A stretch of 64,000 nt of DNA from Vreelandella aquamarina (GCF_020075495.1 NZ_JABYQT010000014.1:1-64000), one strand, 5' to 3'. Numbered from the stretch's first letter, positions 9,781 to 18,797 are shown. The notes: generated by a model not told the origin, from the letters alone. Made by a program: numbers and translations.

Positions 9781-10367
9781 CAGTATTCGATCCCCGCTTG
9801 CGCCTTGACGCCGGCGCGAAAGGCGTGGCGCTCATCGTTCACCACGCTGATGGTATCGGCGATCTCCTGCAAGGGCGTTGCCATGGTGCGCCCGGTGATG
9901 ATCACGTTCTGGTGCACCGGGCGGTTTCGGAGCGCCTCGACTATGGGTGCCACGTCGAGATAGCCGTACTTGAACATGTAGCTCATTTCATCGAGCACGA
10001 TGAGGTCGATGGCGGGGTTTTCCAGAAGCCCCTTCGCCACCGCCCAGGCGGCCTCGGCGGCTTCGATGTCGCGGGCGCGGTCCTGGGTCTCCCAGGTGAA
10101 GCCCTGGCCCATGATCTGCCACGTAAGCCGTGGGTGGTCGCGAAAGAAGAGATACTCGCCGGTTTCCCGGCGGCCCTTGATGAACTGGATGACGGCGCCT
10201 CGCTTGCCGTGGCCCAGCGAGCGCGCCAGGGTGCCGAAGGCGGAACTGCTCTTGCCCTTGCCGTTGCCCTTCATGAGAATCAGCACGCCGCGCTCCTCGG
10301 TGGCCTTTTCGATGCGCTCGTCGACCACGTCTTTCTTGCGCTGCATGCGACGTTGATGGTCCGTCAT
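9780..10367 (-). CDS. cobO: Cob(I)alamin adenosyltransferase, CobA/BtuR type
   Basis: This 195-residue enzyme transfers the adenosyl group of ATP to cobalt(I) corrinoids, making the upper ligand of coenzyme B12. It carries the family P-loop GNGKGKSS at 34-41, IQFIKG, a tryptophan-containing MGQGFTWETQD, and VLDEMSYMFKYGYLD. Both the length and the RNRPVHQNVIITGR segment match BtuR/CobO. An AAGGAG lies five bases before the ATG, and the start overlaps the chlID stop as ATGA. It can serve both de novo synthesis and salvage, consistent with the nearby BtuFCD genes. Confidence 0.95.
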   Translation of the reverse strand: MTDHQRRMQRKKDVVDERIEKATEERGVLILMKGNGKGKSSSAFGTLARSLGHGKRGAVIQFIKGRRETGEYLFFRDHPRLTWQIMGQGFTWETQDRARDIEAAEAAWAVAKGLLENPAIDLIVLDEMSYMFKYGYLDVAPIVEALRNRPVHQNVIITGRTMATPLQEIADTISVVNDERHAFRAGVKAQAGIEY

Positions 10368-12076
10368 GAAAACTCCTTGATTGGCAGTGTGCAGTAGCGT
10401 GCGTCAAGCTCCCGGGCAAGCCTTGGCCCCTGGCCGCGCTTGACCCGAGCCTGTTCGGTGTCCAGCACCAGGCAGTCGCCCAAAGGCGCCAGGCCCGTCA
10501 GGGATTCGCGGGTGCGGCCGTCGGTAATCAGGTAGGTGAGGATCGAGAGGCCGGGCTCGCGGCGCATCCACTGGCGCACCAGCTGGCCTGCCTGAACGAG
10601 CATGTCGCGCAGCGGCGTGCCGCCCCCGCCATCCGCCGAATCGAGCTGGGCCGCCAGGCTCTTGGGCGCACGCTGGCGGGGAAGCAACGAGGTAATGGTG
10701 TCATTGCCAAAGCCGAACACCGCCATCTGCTCGCGCCTCACATATGCCTGGCGGGTGAGCGACTCGATAAAGCCCTTGGCCCGGCCCAGCAGGCGCTGAT
10801 TCAGGGTCGAGCCGGAGGTATCCAGCAGCACCAGATGCACCTTTGGCTGCCCGGCCCGCGCCGGGCGGTAGCAGAGTTTACGCCAGGGCCAGGCGCCGCG
10901 ATTGGCGGCAAGGGTGGCAAAGGTATCCAGGCGCGGCGCGGGGGCCGGGGTGCGCTTGAACGCCCCCTGGCCTAGCTGGCGGCCCTTGCGCGCGCCGCCT
11001 TCGGCTGCGTAGTGCTGAGCGAGTGGTGGCGTGGCCGGGTCAGGTATGGCCGCCGTTTCCGCCTGCATGGCCTGGCTGACGGGCGGCATGGCGCCCCACT
11101 GCCCGGCTCCCGACTGCCCCTGGCCGCTTTGCTCCCGGCCATGGCTACCGTTCGACGGTGAGCCGCCGCTGCCGCCCTGCTCCGGTGGCGGCGGATTGTC
11201 TGGCGCGGGCGGCGCTTCTTCCTGGGTGCGCCGATGCGAAAGCACCCAGGGGGAGACGGTGTCGATATCGGTCTGATCGATGGCTTCCCCGCCCCGCCAG
11301 GCGGCGTGGGCCTGGGCGGCGCGGTGCCAGGTCACATCGGCGCGCAGGCCTTCGACGCCCGCCGCCTCGCTGCGCCTGGCGATCTGCTCGTATACCCAGT
11401 CCGGAGCGCTTATCGTGTCGAGCCGCTCACGGGCACGTTCGATGCGCTGGGTCAGCAGGCGCTGCTCGGCCTCGAAATCCGCCGTGTAACCTGCCGGGTC
11501 ACGGTCGAATGCTTCGCGCTGGCGCACGATGGCGATGCGCTCTTCCACGCTGATCACTGCCGGCTGCTCCAGGCAGAGGCCGAAGCGGTCCAGCAGCTGC
11601 GGGCGCAGCTCGCCTTCGTCCGGGTTCATAGTGCCGATCAGGCCAAAACGCGCCGGGTGAGAGTGGCTCAGGCCATCACGCTCGACGATATTGACGCCGC
11701 TGGCGGCTACATCGAGCAGCAGATCCACCAGGGTGTCGGGCAGCAGGTTGACTTCATCGACGTAGAGTACGCCACCGTGCGCCTTGGCCAGAAGCCCTTC
11801 GTGAAAGGCGGCCTCGCGCTCGGTGAGCACCTTCTGTATATCCAGGCTGCCGGTCAGGCGCTCCTCGCTTGCCCCGAGCGGCAGCGTGACAAACGGCGAC
11901 GGGCCTAGGCGCGTGGCGGGCAGAATGGCGGCCAGTGCCCGGGCCAGGGTAGATTTGGCGCTGCCCCGCGGGCCACTGATCAGTACCCCGCCGATACGCG
12001 GGTTGACGGCGTTGAGCAAAAGCGCCTGCTTGAGCGCGTGCTGGCCGACCACGGCGGCAAACGGGAACTCTGACAC
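10364..12076 (-). CDS. Chelatase ATPase, fused ChlI/ChlD-type, probable CobN partner
   Basis: The product (570 residues from GTG) joins an AAA+ ATPase half to a von Willebrand A half, as in magnesium chelatase subunits I and D. Walker A is SGPRGSAKS (34-42) and Walker B lies in GGVLYVDEVNLL. A Pro/Gly/Ser/Gln-rich linker follows. A MIDAS motif DTSGST sits near 419, with the later GGGGTPLRDML and ITDGR elements. No other chelatase ATPase is seen, so it most likely powers CobN. The GTG at 12076 has AGGAG five bases upstream, so it is preferred over a longer frame with a Cys/Arg-rich N-terminus. First gene of the cob operon. Confidence 0.88.
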   Translation of the reverse strand: MSEFPFAAVVGQHALKQALLLNAVNPRIGGVLISGPRGSAKSTLARALAAILPATRLGPSPFVTLPLGASEERLTGSLDIQKVLTEREAAFHEGLLAKAHGGVLYVDEVNLLPDTLVDLLLDVAASGVNIVERDGLSHSHPARFGLIGTMNPDEGELRPQLLDRFGLCLEQPAVISVEERIAIVRQREAFDRDPAGYTADFEAEQRLLTQRIERARERLDTISAPDWVYEQIARRSEAAGVEGLRADVTWHRAAQAHAAWRGGEAIDQTDIDTVSPWVLSHRRTQEEAPPAPDNPPPPEQGGSGGSPSNGSHGREQSGQGQSGAGQWGAMPPVSQAMQAETAAIPDPATPPLAQHYAAEGGARKGRQLGQGAFKRTPAPAPRLDTFATLAANRGAWPWRKLCYRPARAGQPKVHLVLLDTSGSTLNQRLLGRAKGFIESLTRQAYVRREQMAVFGFGNDTITSLLPRQRAPKSLAAQLDSADGGGGTPLRDMLVQAGQLVRQWMRREPGLSILTYLITDGRTRESLTGLAPLGDCLVLDTEQARVKRGQGPRLARELDARYCTLPIKEFS

Positions 12077-12375
12077 GTAAACTCCTACCGCGGTGAAAAG
12101 GCGGCGTTGGCAGCAATGAAAACAGCGGGTTGGGCAGGAGTTAAACACCTGCAAGCGACGTAGTGCACTTGAAAATTATTCATAACTGTCAAGAAGATAA
12201 CGATGGAGCCAAGCGCCGAAAAAGCCTTTACAATGACCCGTTAGTATAAGGAAAGCACAAGGCCCAGGCCAGCCTGCCCTCTGCGCCCTCCCACACGCCA
12301 GGCGCTTGATGGGTTATCCTTGCGCCTTCGGCCACCCGCCGAGTTTACACCCATCGGTATCTGGAAGTGACTCCC
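12077..12375. other. Divergent intergenic region, cob operon versus FecCD permease
   Basis: This gap separates the minus-strand chlID from the plus-strand permease and must hold both promoters. I find no cobalamin riboswitch here on either strand: the conserved GCCCCCGCAAC core and B12-box seen near 18.9 kb are absent. A short inverted repeat, GCAGG (12134-12138) with CCTGC (12148-12152), lies 58 bases upstream of the chlID GTG. A TTGACA is present on the minus strand near 12196-12201, but no convincing -10 follows at normal spacing. Confidence 0.5.
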
Positions 12376-13422
12376 ATGACATTCATCCGCCCACACCTGA
12401 ACGGGTGCTGGCTGGCCCCGCCAATGCTGCTGGCTGCGCTATTGGCGGGCACCGCCATCGGCGAAACATCGATCTCCGTCGATACGATCCTCAAGGTGCT
12501 CGCCAACCAGCTGTGGGGGGCGGAGTACGCGGTGGATCGTATCGATGCCGGCATCATCTGGAACTATCGCCTTAGCCGCGCCGTGGTGGCGGCCTGCTGC
12601 GGCGCCAGCTTGGCGCTGGCGGGCGTCGTGCTTCAGGCGCTTTTGCGCAACCCCCTGGCTGACCCTTATCTAATGGGCATTTCAGCGGGAGCTTCTACCG
12701 GCGCGGTGGCGGTCATGGTCGCGGGCCTGGGCGCGGGGGCGCTGACGCTTTCCGCCGGGGCCTTTGCCGGCGCCGGGCTGGCGTTTGGCCTGGTGGTACT
12801 TCTGGCTCACGCGGCCAGCAGCCCTACCGGCGGCGGGCGCGCCACCCAGGCCGCCGGGGCCATCATCCTGGCGGGCATTGCCGGTTCCCAGCTGTTCAAC
12901 GCGCTGACCGCCTTCATCATCGCCAAATCTGCCAACGCCGAGCAGGCCCGCGGCATCATGTTCTGGCTGCTGGGCAACCTTTCCGGCGTGCGCTGGGCGG
13001 ATGCGGCGCTGGCACTGCCTGCAGCACTCGGCGGCCTGCTGATCTGCCTGTGGCATCGGCGGGCGCTGGATGCGTTTACCTTCGGCGCCGACAGCGCCGC
13101 CTCCATGGGCATTGCCGTGCGCCCCATCCGCGCCTTGCTGATCATTGCCATGGCGCTGGTCACCGCCGTCATGGTTTCCATGGTCGGGGCCATTGGTTTT
13201 GTGGGGTTGGTGATCCCGCATGCCATGCGCTTTATCGTCGGCAGCCAGCATACACGCCTGGTGCCCGCTTCGGCGCTGGCGGGTGCGCTGTTTCTGATTG
13301 GCGCGGATATTCTTTCGCGGGTGATCGTACCGGGGCAGGTGCTGCCCATCGGAGTGGTTACCTCGTTGATCGGGGCGCCGGCGTTTGCGCTGATTCTGGT
13401 CAGAGGTAGAAGCGCCCCATGA
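12376..13422 (+). CDS. FecCD/BtuC-type ABC permease
   Basis: This roughly 348-residue, very hydrophobic inner-membrane protein belongs to the FecCD family, which imports iron-siderophore, haem, cobalamin or similar substrates. The RNPLADPYLMGISAGAS segment and the GAIGFVGLVIPHAMR loop that contacts the ATPase are diagnostic. The ATG at 12376 is chosen with GGAAG about ten bases upstream; a GTG nine bases earlier is possible. The stop overlaps the start of the ATPase gene. No solute-binding protein is encoded with the pair. Its position between two B12 loci suggests a corrinoid or cobalt-complex substrate, but this is inference only. Confidence 0.88.
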   Translation: MTFIRPHLNGCWLAPPMLLAALLAGTAIGETSISVDTILKVLANQLWGAEYAVDRIDAGIIWNYRLSRAVVAACCGASLALAGVVLQALLRNPLADPYLMGISAGASTGAVAVMVAGLGAGALTLSAGAFAGAGLAFGLVVLLAHAASSPTGGGRATQAAGAIILAGIAGSQLFNALTAFIIAKSANAEQARGIMFWLLGNLSGVRWADAALALPAALGGLLICLWHRRALDAFTFGADSAASMGIAVRPIRALLIIAMALVTAVMVSMVGAIGFVGLVIPHAMRFIVGSQHTRLVPASALAGALFLIGADILSRVIVPGQVLPIGVVTSLIGAPAFALILVRGRSAP

Positions 13423-14177
13423 ACCTGAGCGCTGAAAACCTGAGCTGGCGGGTTCACGGCCATACCCTGCTCGAGAACGTTTCCCTTGCAGTAGCGTCTG
13501 GCCAGACCTTCGGGCTGGTTGGGCCCAACGGCTCGGGCAAGACTACCCTGCTGCGCCTGCTGGCAGGGCTAGGCAAACCCAAGACCGGCCGCGTGCTGCT
13601 GGGGGGTACGCCTCTGGCCAGGATGCGCCAGCGCCATATCGCCCAGTCCATCGCCTTGGTGGAGCAGCAGGCCGAAACCACTGACCGCATTCAGGTGCGC
13701 CAGGTGGTGGCGCTGGGTCGCACGCCGTTTCTCTCGGCGCTGCGCGCCTGGGCCAAAGAGGACGATGCCATCGTGGACCAGGCGCTAGTGGACGTGGATA
13801 TGGCGCACATGGCAGGCAGGCTCTGGCATACGCTTTCCGGCGGCGAGCGCCAGCGCGTGCATATCGCTCGGGCGCTGGCGCAGCAGCCGAAAATCCTGCT
13901 GCTGGACGAGCCCACCAACCACCTGGATATCCGCCATCAGCTATCGATTCTCGAGCTGGTCAGGCAACTGCCCATCACGGTGATCATCACCCTGCACGAC
14001 CTTAACCAGGCCATGACCTGCGACCGGCTGGGCATCATGGATGGCGGGCAACTGGTCGGCGTGGGCAAGCCCGGCGAAGTTCTCACGCCAACGCGGCTGC
14101 AGCAGACATTCGGTGTGCAGGCCGAGCTATTGGCCGGCGACAATGGCGAACAGGTGATGCGGTTCTATCACGCCTGA
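13419..14177 (+). CDS. ABC transporter ATPase, FepC/BtuD type
   Basis: This 252-residue cytoplasmic ATPase pairs with the upstream permease, with an ATGA overlap. It shows Walker A GPNGSGKTT, the Q-loop in ALVEQQAETTD, signature LSGGERQRVHIARALA, Walker B ILLLDEPTNHLD, and the switch His in TLHDLNQAM. The FepC-like length and lack of extra domains point to a siderophore/B12-family importer. It ends six bases before the 3' end of the convergent btuD gene, leaving no space for an ordinary terminator. Substrate unassigned. Confidence 0.92.
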   Translation: MNLSAENLSWRVHGHTLLENVSLAVASGQTFGLVGPNGSGKTTLLRLLAGLGKPKTGRVLLGGTPLARMRQRHIAQSIALVEQQAETTDRIQVRQVVALGRTPFLSALRAWAKEDDAIVDQALVDVDMAHMAGRLWHTLSGGERQRVHIARALAQQPKILLLDEPTNHLDIRHQLSILELVRQLPITVIITLHDLNQAMTCDRLGIMDGGQLVGVGKPGEVLTPTRLQQTFGVQAELLAGDNGEQVMRFYHA

Positions 14178-14182
14178 CCCCA

Positions 14183-14947
14183 TTAGTGCCTGGGCACGAA
14201 CACCTGCTGACCGTCGATATCCCCCACCGCCAGCCGCTGCTGAAAAAGCGGCTCCAGAATCTCCGTGGTCAACAGCGCATCGCGCTCGCCAGCGCGCGCC
14301 TCGCCGCTCGGGTAGAGCAGCAGTACGTGATCGCACCAGCGCGATGCCAGGTTGAGATCGTGCAGGCACATCATCACGCTTTTACCTTCTCTGGCCTGCC
14401 CGGCCATCAGCGCCATTACGCCACTCTGGTGCTGAAGATCCAGATGGTTGGTGGGCTCATCGGCCAGCCAGATGGCCGGATTCTGGGTCAACAGCGTGGC
14501 AAGCGCCACCCGCTGGCGTTCGCCGCCGGAAAGTGTATTCACCAGGCGCTGCCCCAGGTGGGCGATATCCAGGCGCTCAAGCGCCTGCTGCGCGCGGGCA
14601 TGATCGGCATGGCTCTCCTGCTGCCAGGCGGCGAGAAACGGGTGGCGGCCAATCAGCGCGGTTTCCAGCACGGTAGCGGGGAAGCTTTCCAGGCGCTCCT
14701 GAAAGACGAGCCCGAGACGTTGCGCCGCCCGGCGACGGCCCAGGCGGGCAAGCGGCGTGGCATCCAGCGTCACGCTACCCGAGCGCGGCGCGCGCAGCCC
14801 GGCCAGGGTATGCAGGAGGGTCGTCTTGCCGGCGCCATTGGGGCCAAGCACGCCCCACACCTGGCCAGGCTCGATGACAAGGTCGAGCGGCTGCGTGATT
14901 CGGTTGGGTACGTCGATCACCAACTGATGGGCAGCGAGCACTCCCAT
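14183..14947 (-). CDS. btuD: Vitamin B12 ABC transporter ATPase
   Basis: The 254-residue ATPase of the BtuFCD importer. Walker A is GPNGAGKTT, the signature LSGGERQRVALATLL, Walker B IWLADEPTNHLD and the switch His CLHDLNLASRW. It is the last gene of btuB-btuF-btuC-btuD, downstream of a cobalamin riboswitch, so a B12 substrate is well supported by context. Its ATG overlaps the btuC stop by one base (TGATG). The lower-strand partner on plus ends six bases from this gene's stop, so the two transporter operons are tail to tail. Confidence 0.9.
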   Translation of the reverse strand: MGVLAAHQLVIDVPNRITQPLDLVIEPGQVWGVLGPNGAGKTTLLHTLAGLRAPRSGSVTLDATPLARLGRRRAAQRLGLVFQERLESFPATVLETALIGRHPFLAAWQQESHADHARAQQALERLDIAHLGQRLVNTLSGGERQRVALATLLTQNPAIWLADEPTNHLDLQHQSGVMALMAGQAREGKSVMMCLHDLNLASRWCDHVLLLYPSGEARAGERDALLTTEILEPLFQQRLAVGDIDGQQVFVPRH

Positions 14948-15927
14948 CAGCGGCTCCGGTGCAGCAGAAACAAGAACGTGGGGGCACCCAGCAGCGCGGT
15001 AATCACGCCCACCGGCAGCTGCTCCGGAGCGATCAGGGTGCGCGCCAGGGTATCGGCGAGTACCAGCAAGGTGCCGCCCGCCAGGGCGCAGGCGGGCAAC
15101 AGCCGGCGCTGGTCGTTACCCACGATGAGGCGCAGCATGTGTGGCACCACCAGCCCTACGAACCCGATACTGCCGGCGGTGGTAACCGCCGTGGCCGTCA
15201 GCAGGCTGGCAAGCAGATAGATCCCCCACTCCAGCGCTCGCACGTTCACGCCAAGCGCCGCCGCCTGAAGCGAACCGCGGGCCAGCACGTTGAGACTACG
15301 CCCCAGCGGCATCAGCACCAGGCAGACACCAGCCAGCAGCAACAGCGGCGGCCAGGGCGTCCGGGCGTAGGTGAGATCGCCCATCAGCCAATAAAGCATG
15401 CCCGGCAGGCGCTCTGCCGGGCTGAGCGCGAGCATCAGCGTGATGACCGCGCCCCAGCCAGACGCCACCACGACGCCGGTCAGCAGAAGCCGGGCCGGGG
15501 TCCAGCCGCCGCGTCCATGGGCCAGCCCGAACACCAGCAGGGTCGAGAAAAGCGCCCCGATAAAGGCAGCGCCGGAGATCAGCAGTGCGCCAAGGCCCGC
15601 CAGCATGGCCGCCAGCGCGCCCACCGAGGCGCCGCCGGAAATCCCCAGTACGTAAGGGTCGGCCAGCGGATTGCGCAGCAGCACCTGCATCAGCGCGCCG
15701 GCCACCGCCAACAATCCGCCCACGGCGAAGGCGCTCAGTGCACGCGGCAGGCGCAGCTCCCAGACAAGCGTGTCGGCCAAGGGCCCGCCCTGGCCCCGCA
15801 CCGCCGCCCACAGCTCACTCATCGATAGCGACGCGCTGCCCAGGCCAAGCGCCAGCAGCAGGGCCCCCAGCGCGGCAAGCACAAGCAAGCCCAGAGGCAG
15901 GCTCGAGTGGCCGCGCAGGTGCCACAT
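14947..15927 (-). CDS. btuC: Vitamin B12 ABC permease
   Basis: A FecCD-family permease of 326 residues, with about ten hydrophobic helices by eye. It contains QVLLRNPLADPYVLGISGGAS and the cytoplasmic coupling loop GSIGFVGLVVPHMLRLIVG, plus a Pro-Val-Gly loop near the end (PVGVITALLGAP). It forms the inner-membrane channel that accepts B12 from BtuF and is driven by BtuD. The ATG overlaps the btuF stop by one base. It is a different copy from the permease at 12.4-13.4 kb, with clear family likeness but different sequence. Confidence 0.9.
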   Translation of the reverse strand: MWHLRGHSSLPLGLLVLAALGALLLALGLGSASLSMSELWAAVRGQGGPLADTLVWELRLPRALSAFAVGGLLAVAGALMQVLLRNPLADPYVLGISGGASVGALAAMLAGLGALLISGAAFIGALFSTLLVFGLAHGRGGWTPARLLLTGVVVASGWGAVITLMLALSPAERLPGMLYWLMGDLTYARTPWPPLLLLAGVCLVLMPLGRSLNVLARGSLQAAALGVNVRALEWGIYLLASLLTATAVTTAGSIGFVGLVVPHMLRLIVGNDQRRLLPACALAGGTLLVLADTLARTLIAPEQLPVGVITALLGAPTFLFLLHRSR

Positions 15928-16853
15928 TACCTGGCACCACGCTGCTGGCGTACGCTTTCCAGCTGGTCACAGAGAATCTTGGTGCCCTGCACCAGACGGG
16001 GCGTAGGGCGCTGAATCAGCGATGGCGGAACAAAGAAAAGATGATGGTTGGCAACGGCGGTCAGGTTCGGGTACTGCTCCCAGTACGTCAACCAGAGGGA
16101 GCTCTCCTCGCCCATCCCGCCGGCCACGATGGCTTCGGGGTCGGCGGCCAGCACCGTCTCGTCGTCCAGACGCGGCACCAGGCGGGGCTGCTCGCCGACC
16201 ACGTTGGTGCCGCCACACAGCTGGATGACCTGACCGATCAAGTGCTGGTCATTCACACTCATCAACGGTTCATTCCATACCTGGTAGAACGTACTGACTG
16301 GCGGGCGCTCGGCGTACTGCTTTTCCAGCCTGCCCATCTGCTTGCGAAAAGCATCCGCCACGCGCTGCCCGGCCTGTTCGGTGCCCGCCAGGCGGGCCAG
16401 GCGTTCGATCGCGTTGGCCACCCCTTCGATGCTGCGGGGCTCGATATAGAACACGGCGACCCCCAGCGTTTCCAGGGTTTCCAACTGTTCGGTGGGGTTG
16501 CCACTTACCCAGCCAACCGCAAGGTCCGGTGCCAGGCTCACCAGCGCCTCGAGATCGATGCGGGTGTGGCTGCCCACTGAGACCACCGCCTTCGCCGCGG
16601 GCGGGTAATCGCTGTAGGAGACCACTGCCACGACCTGATCGCCGGCGCCGGCGGCGTAGGTAAGCTCGGTGGCGCCGGGTGAAAGCGTGGCAATGCGCCG
16701 AGCGGGGTTGTGCAGGCACACTTCCCGGTCAAGGTCATCGACCACGCAGCGCCCATGGTGATGCGCCTGCGCCGTGCCAGCCGCCAGGCACAGCGCCAGG
16801 CACAATACCCTGCCGCTCACCCGGCACGCCCGCAGGCGGGCATCACTGGCCAA
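15927..16853 (-). CDS. btuF: Periplasmic cobalamin-binding protein
   Basis: This 308-residue protein begins with a Sec signal (VLCLALCLAAGTAQA) and then a helical-backbone binding fold of the BtuF/FecB class: RRIATLSPGATELTYAAGAG, VVSYSDYPPAAKAVVSVG and DLAVGWVSGNP. Two conserved glutamates are visible, one in MGEESSLW and one in WNEPLMSVND. It would hand cobalamin delivered by BtuB to the BtuCD channel. A short HHHGRC follows the signal peptide, possibly a metal-binding quirk. The 5' end overlaps the btuB 3' end by 11 bases, consistent with one transcript under riboswitch control. Confidence 0.88.
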   Translation of the reverse strand: MASDARLRACRVSGRVLCLALCLAAGTAQAHHHGRCVVDDLDREVCLHNPARRIATLSPGATELTYAAGAGDQVVAVVSYSDYPPAAKAVVSVGSHTRIDLEALVSLAPDLAVGWVSGNPTEQLETLETLGVAVFYIEPRSIEGVANAIERLARLAGTEQAGQRVADAFRKQMGRLEKQYAERPPVSTFYQVWNEPLMSVNDQHLIGQVIQLCGGTNVVGEQPRLVPRLDDETVLAADPEAIVAGGMGEESSLWLTYWEQYPNLTAVANHHLFFVPPSLIQRPTPRLVQGTKILCDQLESVRQQRGAR

Positions 16854-18645
16854 AATGCACGCTCAGAAAGGCCGCCCGACCGGCGCTCAAGTAATCAGCG
16901 CCGTCAAACGAGCGCGTAGTGATGTAATCATGGTCCAATACGTTCTCCAGTGTGAGGCGTGCGCTCCAGAGCGGCGCAAACTGCCAGCCCCCGCGCAGGT
17001 CGACAAGACCGTAGCCGCCAAGCTGGTCTTGATTGTCCGCATCGCGGTAGCGATGGCCCTGCGCCACCCACGAACCACCCAGCGACCACTCGCCCAGCTC
17101 ACGGTCCAGATCAAGACGCAGGCCTTGCGTTGCCCGGTTCTGCAGGCGCTTGCCGGTCAGGCGGTTTTCCGGGTCGGTATAGGTGAGCGCGAAGGCCAGC
17201 GACCACTCGTCAATTTCCACACCGCCAGAAAGCTCGGCGCCGCGAATACGCGAGGTGGGCACGTTGAACTGCTCGGCCTGCCCGGCAATCAGGTTGTCGA
17301 TGTCAGTCTGGTAGATCGCGGCATCCCAGAACCAGTCGGCATATTGGCCGCGTACGCCCAGCTCCACGGTTTCCGAGGTTTCAGATTCGAGATCCGGGTT
17401 GCCGAAGTCCGGGTAGTAAAGCTGGTTATAGGTAGGCGCGTTGAAGGCCGTGCCGTAACTGGCACGCAGGGTGTGATGGGCATCTACATCCACCCCTACG
17501 CCCACGCTCCCGGTCAGTTCGTCGCCGTAGCTCTCGTTGCTGTCGAAGCGTGCGCTGGCCTGCAGTGTGAGCGGGGCGAAATCGAACAGCGCCTGGGTGA
17601 ACACGGCCTGGTTATCGCGGCTGGTTTCGTCGTAGTCGACGATGCTGTCGACCTTGTCCTCGCTGTACTCGGCGCCGGCGATGAACTCGTGCGGGCCGGC
17701 GATGAAGGTGTTCTCCCACCGTGCGGTGCGGATCTGGCTATCGAAGGTGGAATTGCCGAAGGTGTCGATGTTGTCGCTTTCATCACGCGCCTCGGAGAGG
17801 GTCACCCGCGAGCGCCACTGATCGGCCACGGGTATCTCCACGTAAACGCCTGCCACCTGTTGAACGAAATCGTTCTCGCCGCCGTCGTACTCATTGTTGC
17901 CACGAGCACGCAGAGCCAGTACGCCGAGTTCGACACCGTTATCGAGCGTGTGCGAGACCTTGGCGAGCGCTGTGGTGTTATCGAACCCCTTGTCGTCGCC
18001 GCCTTGGCGAACGGGTTGGCCATCGGTATTGAAGTGGCTGGCGGCGAAGCTGTAGCGGGTGCCGCCCTCGCTCCCGCTGATACCGGCGCTGGCACGTGCC
18101 GTGTTGAATGAACCGCCACCGAAGGAGAAGCGCGGCGCTGGGCCATCAGCATCTGCCTGGTGGGTAAAGAGCTGGATCACCCCGCCCATGGCGTCGGCAC
18201 CGTAAAGGCTGCCCCGGGGACCTCGCAGGATCTCGGCGCGCTCGAACATGCGCGGGTCGAGAGACGACCAGGCCGCGCCACCGCTGGTCGCCGAGCGCAG
18301 GCGGATACCATCGATCAGAAGCACGTTCTGGCTACTGCCGGTTCCACGAAGATAGACACTGCTGTTTTTTCCAAAGCTGCCGTTGGTACTCACATCTACC
18401 CCCGGCTGGCCACGCAGCAGGTCAGTAATGTTCACCGGATCCTGGCGGCGCAGCGTGGCTTCATCCAGTACCGTGACAGAAGAAAGGCTCTGCCCGGCGG
18501 TGCGCGGGGCAAGCGTTGCCGTGACCACGACCGGGTCGAGCGCGGCTGACGCCGTTGAACGGGATTCGACCGCCTGGGCGTGAGCCGCCACGGGCAGTGC
18601 GGCCAGGCTGGCAAGCAGCGTGGCGGCAGGAAAATGCTTGAACAT
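16843..18645 (-). CDS. btuB: TonB-dependent cobalamin outer-membrane receptor
   Basis: A 600-residue TonB-dependent transporter. The ATG at 18645 gives a normal signal peptide (FKHFPAATLLASLAALPVAAHA). The TonB box DPVVVTATL is at 37-45, and the plug follows with LRGQPGVDVSTNGSFGKNSSV and LLIDGIRLRSATSGG. The rest is a beta-barrel rich in aromatic and acidic residues, ending near AAFLSVHFGQ. A cobalamin riboswitch lies 150-335 bases upstream, which supports B12 as substrate rather than a siderophore. AAGGGA stands seven bases before the ATG. Longer frames upstream would cover the leader and are not believed. Confidence 0.93.
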   Translation of the reverse strand: MFKHFPAATLLASLAALPVAAHAQAVESRSTASAALDPVVVTATLAPRTAGQSLSSVTVLDEATLRRQDPVNITDLLRGQPGVDVSTNGSFGKNSSVYLRGTGSSQNVLLIDGIRLRSATSGGAAWSSLDPRMFERAEILRGPRGSLYGADAMGGVIQLFTHQADADGPAPRFSFGGGSFNTARASAGISGSEGGTRYSFAASHFNTDGQPVRQGGDDKGFDNTTALAKVSHTLDNGVELGVLALRARGNNEYDGGENDFVQQVAGVYVEIPVADQWRSRVTLSEARDESDNIDTFGNSTFDSQIRTARWENTFIAGPHEFIAGAEYSEDKVDSIVDYDETSRDNQAVFTQALFDFAPLTLQASARFDSNESYGDELTGSVGVGVDVDAHHTLRASYGTAFNAPTYNQLYYPDFGNPDLESETSETVELGVRGQYADWFWDAAIYQTDIDNLIAGQAEQFNVPTSRIRGAELSGGVEIDEWSLAFALTYTDPENRLTGKRLQNRATQGLRLDLDRELGEWSLGGSWVAQGHRYRDADNQDQLGGYGLVDLRGGWQFAPLWSARLTLENVLDHDYITTRSFDGADYLSAGRAAFLSVHFGQ

Positions 18646-18661
18646 GAAAAGGTCCCTTGCG

Positions 18662-18683
18662 CGCTGCGCCAACCCGCACAGCG
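18662..18683 (-). promoter_or_regulatory. Hairpin next to the btuB ribosome site
   Basis: CGCTGCGC (18662-18669) and GCACAGCG (18676-18683) form an eight-pair stem, with one G-U on the btuB RNA, over a six-base loop. It ends just before the AAGGGA ribosome-binding site. This is the kind of element a riboswitch could trade against an alternative pairing to hide or release the start region. The link to the riboswitch is inference. Confidence 0.4.
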
Positions 18684-18797
18684 AGGTTTTTATCGCCGGG
18701 CGCAATGGAACGCACAAGAAAGGGGCAGCGACCCATCAGCCTCTGCCACCCATTCCGGGAATCCACCGCGTCCGGTCTGTCTGGCTTGATGCCTTAT

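Noticed and set aside
12077..12375. Possible cobalamin riboswitch before the cob operon
   Set aside because: No GCCCCCGCAAC core or B12-box on either strand; only a small inverted repeat is visible.
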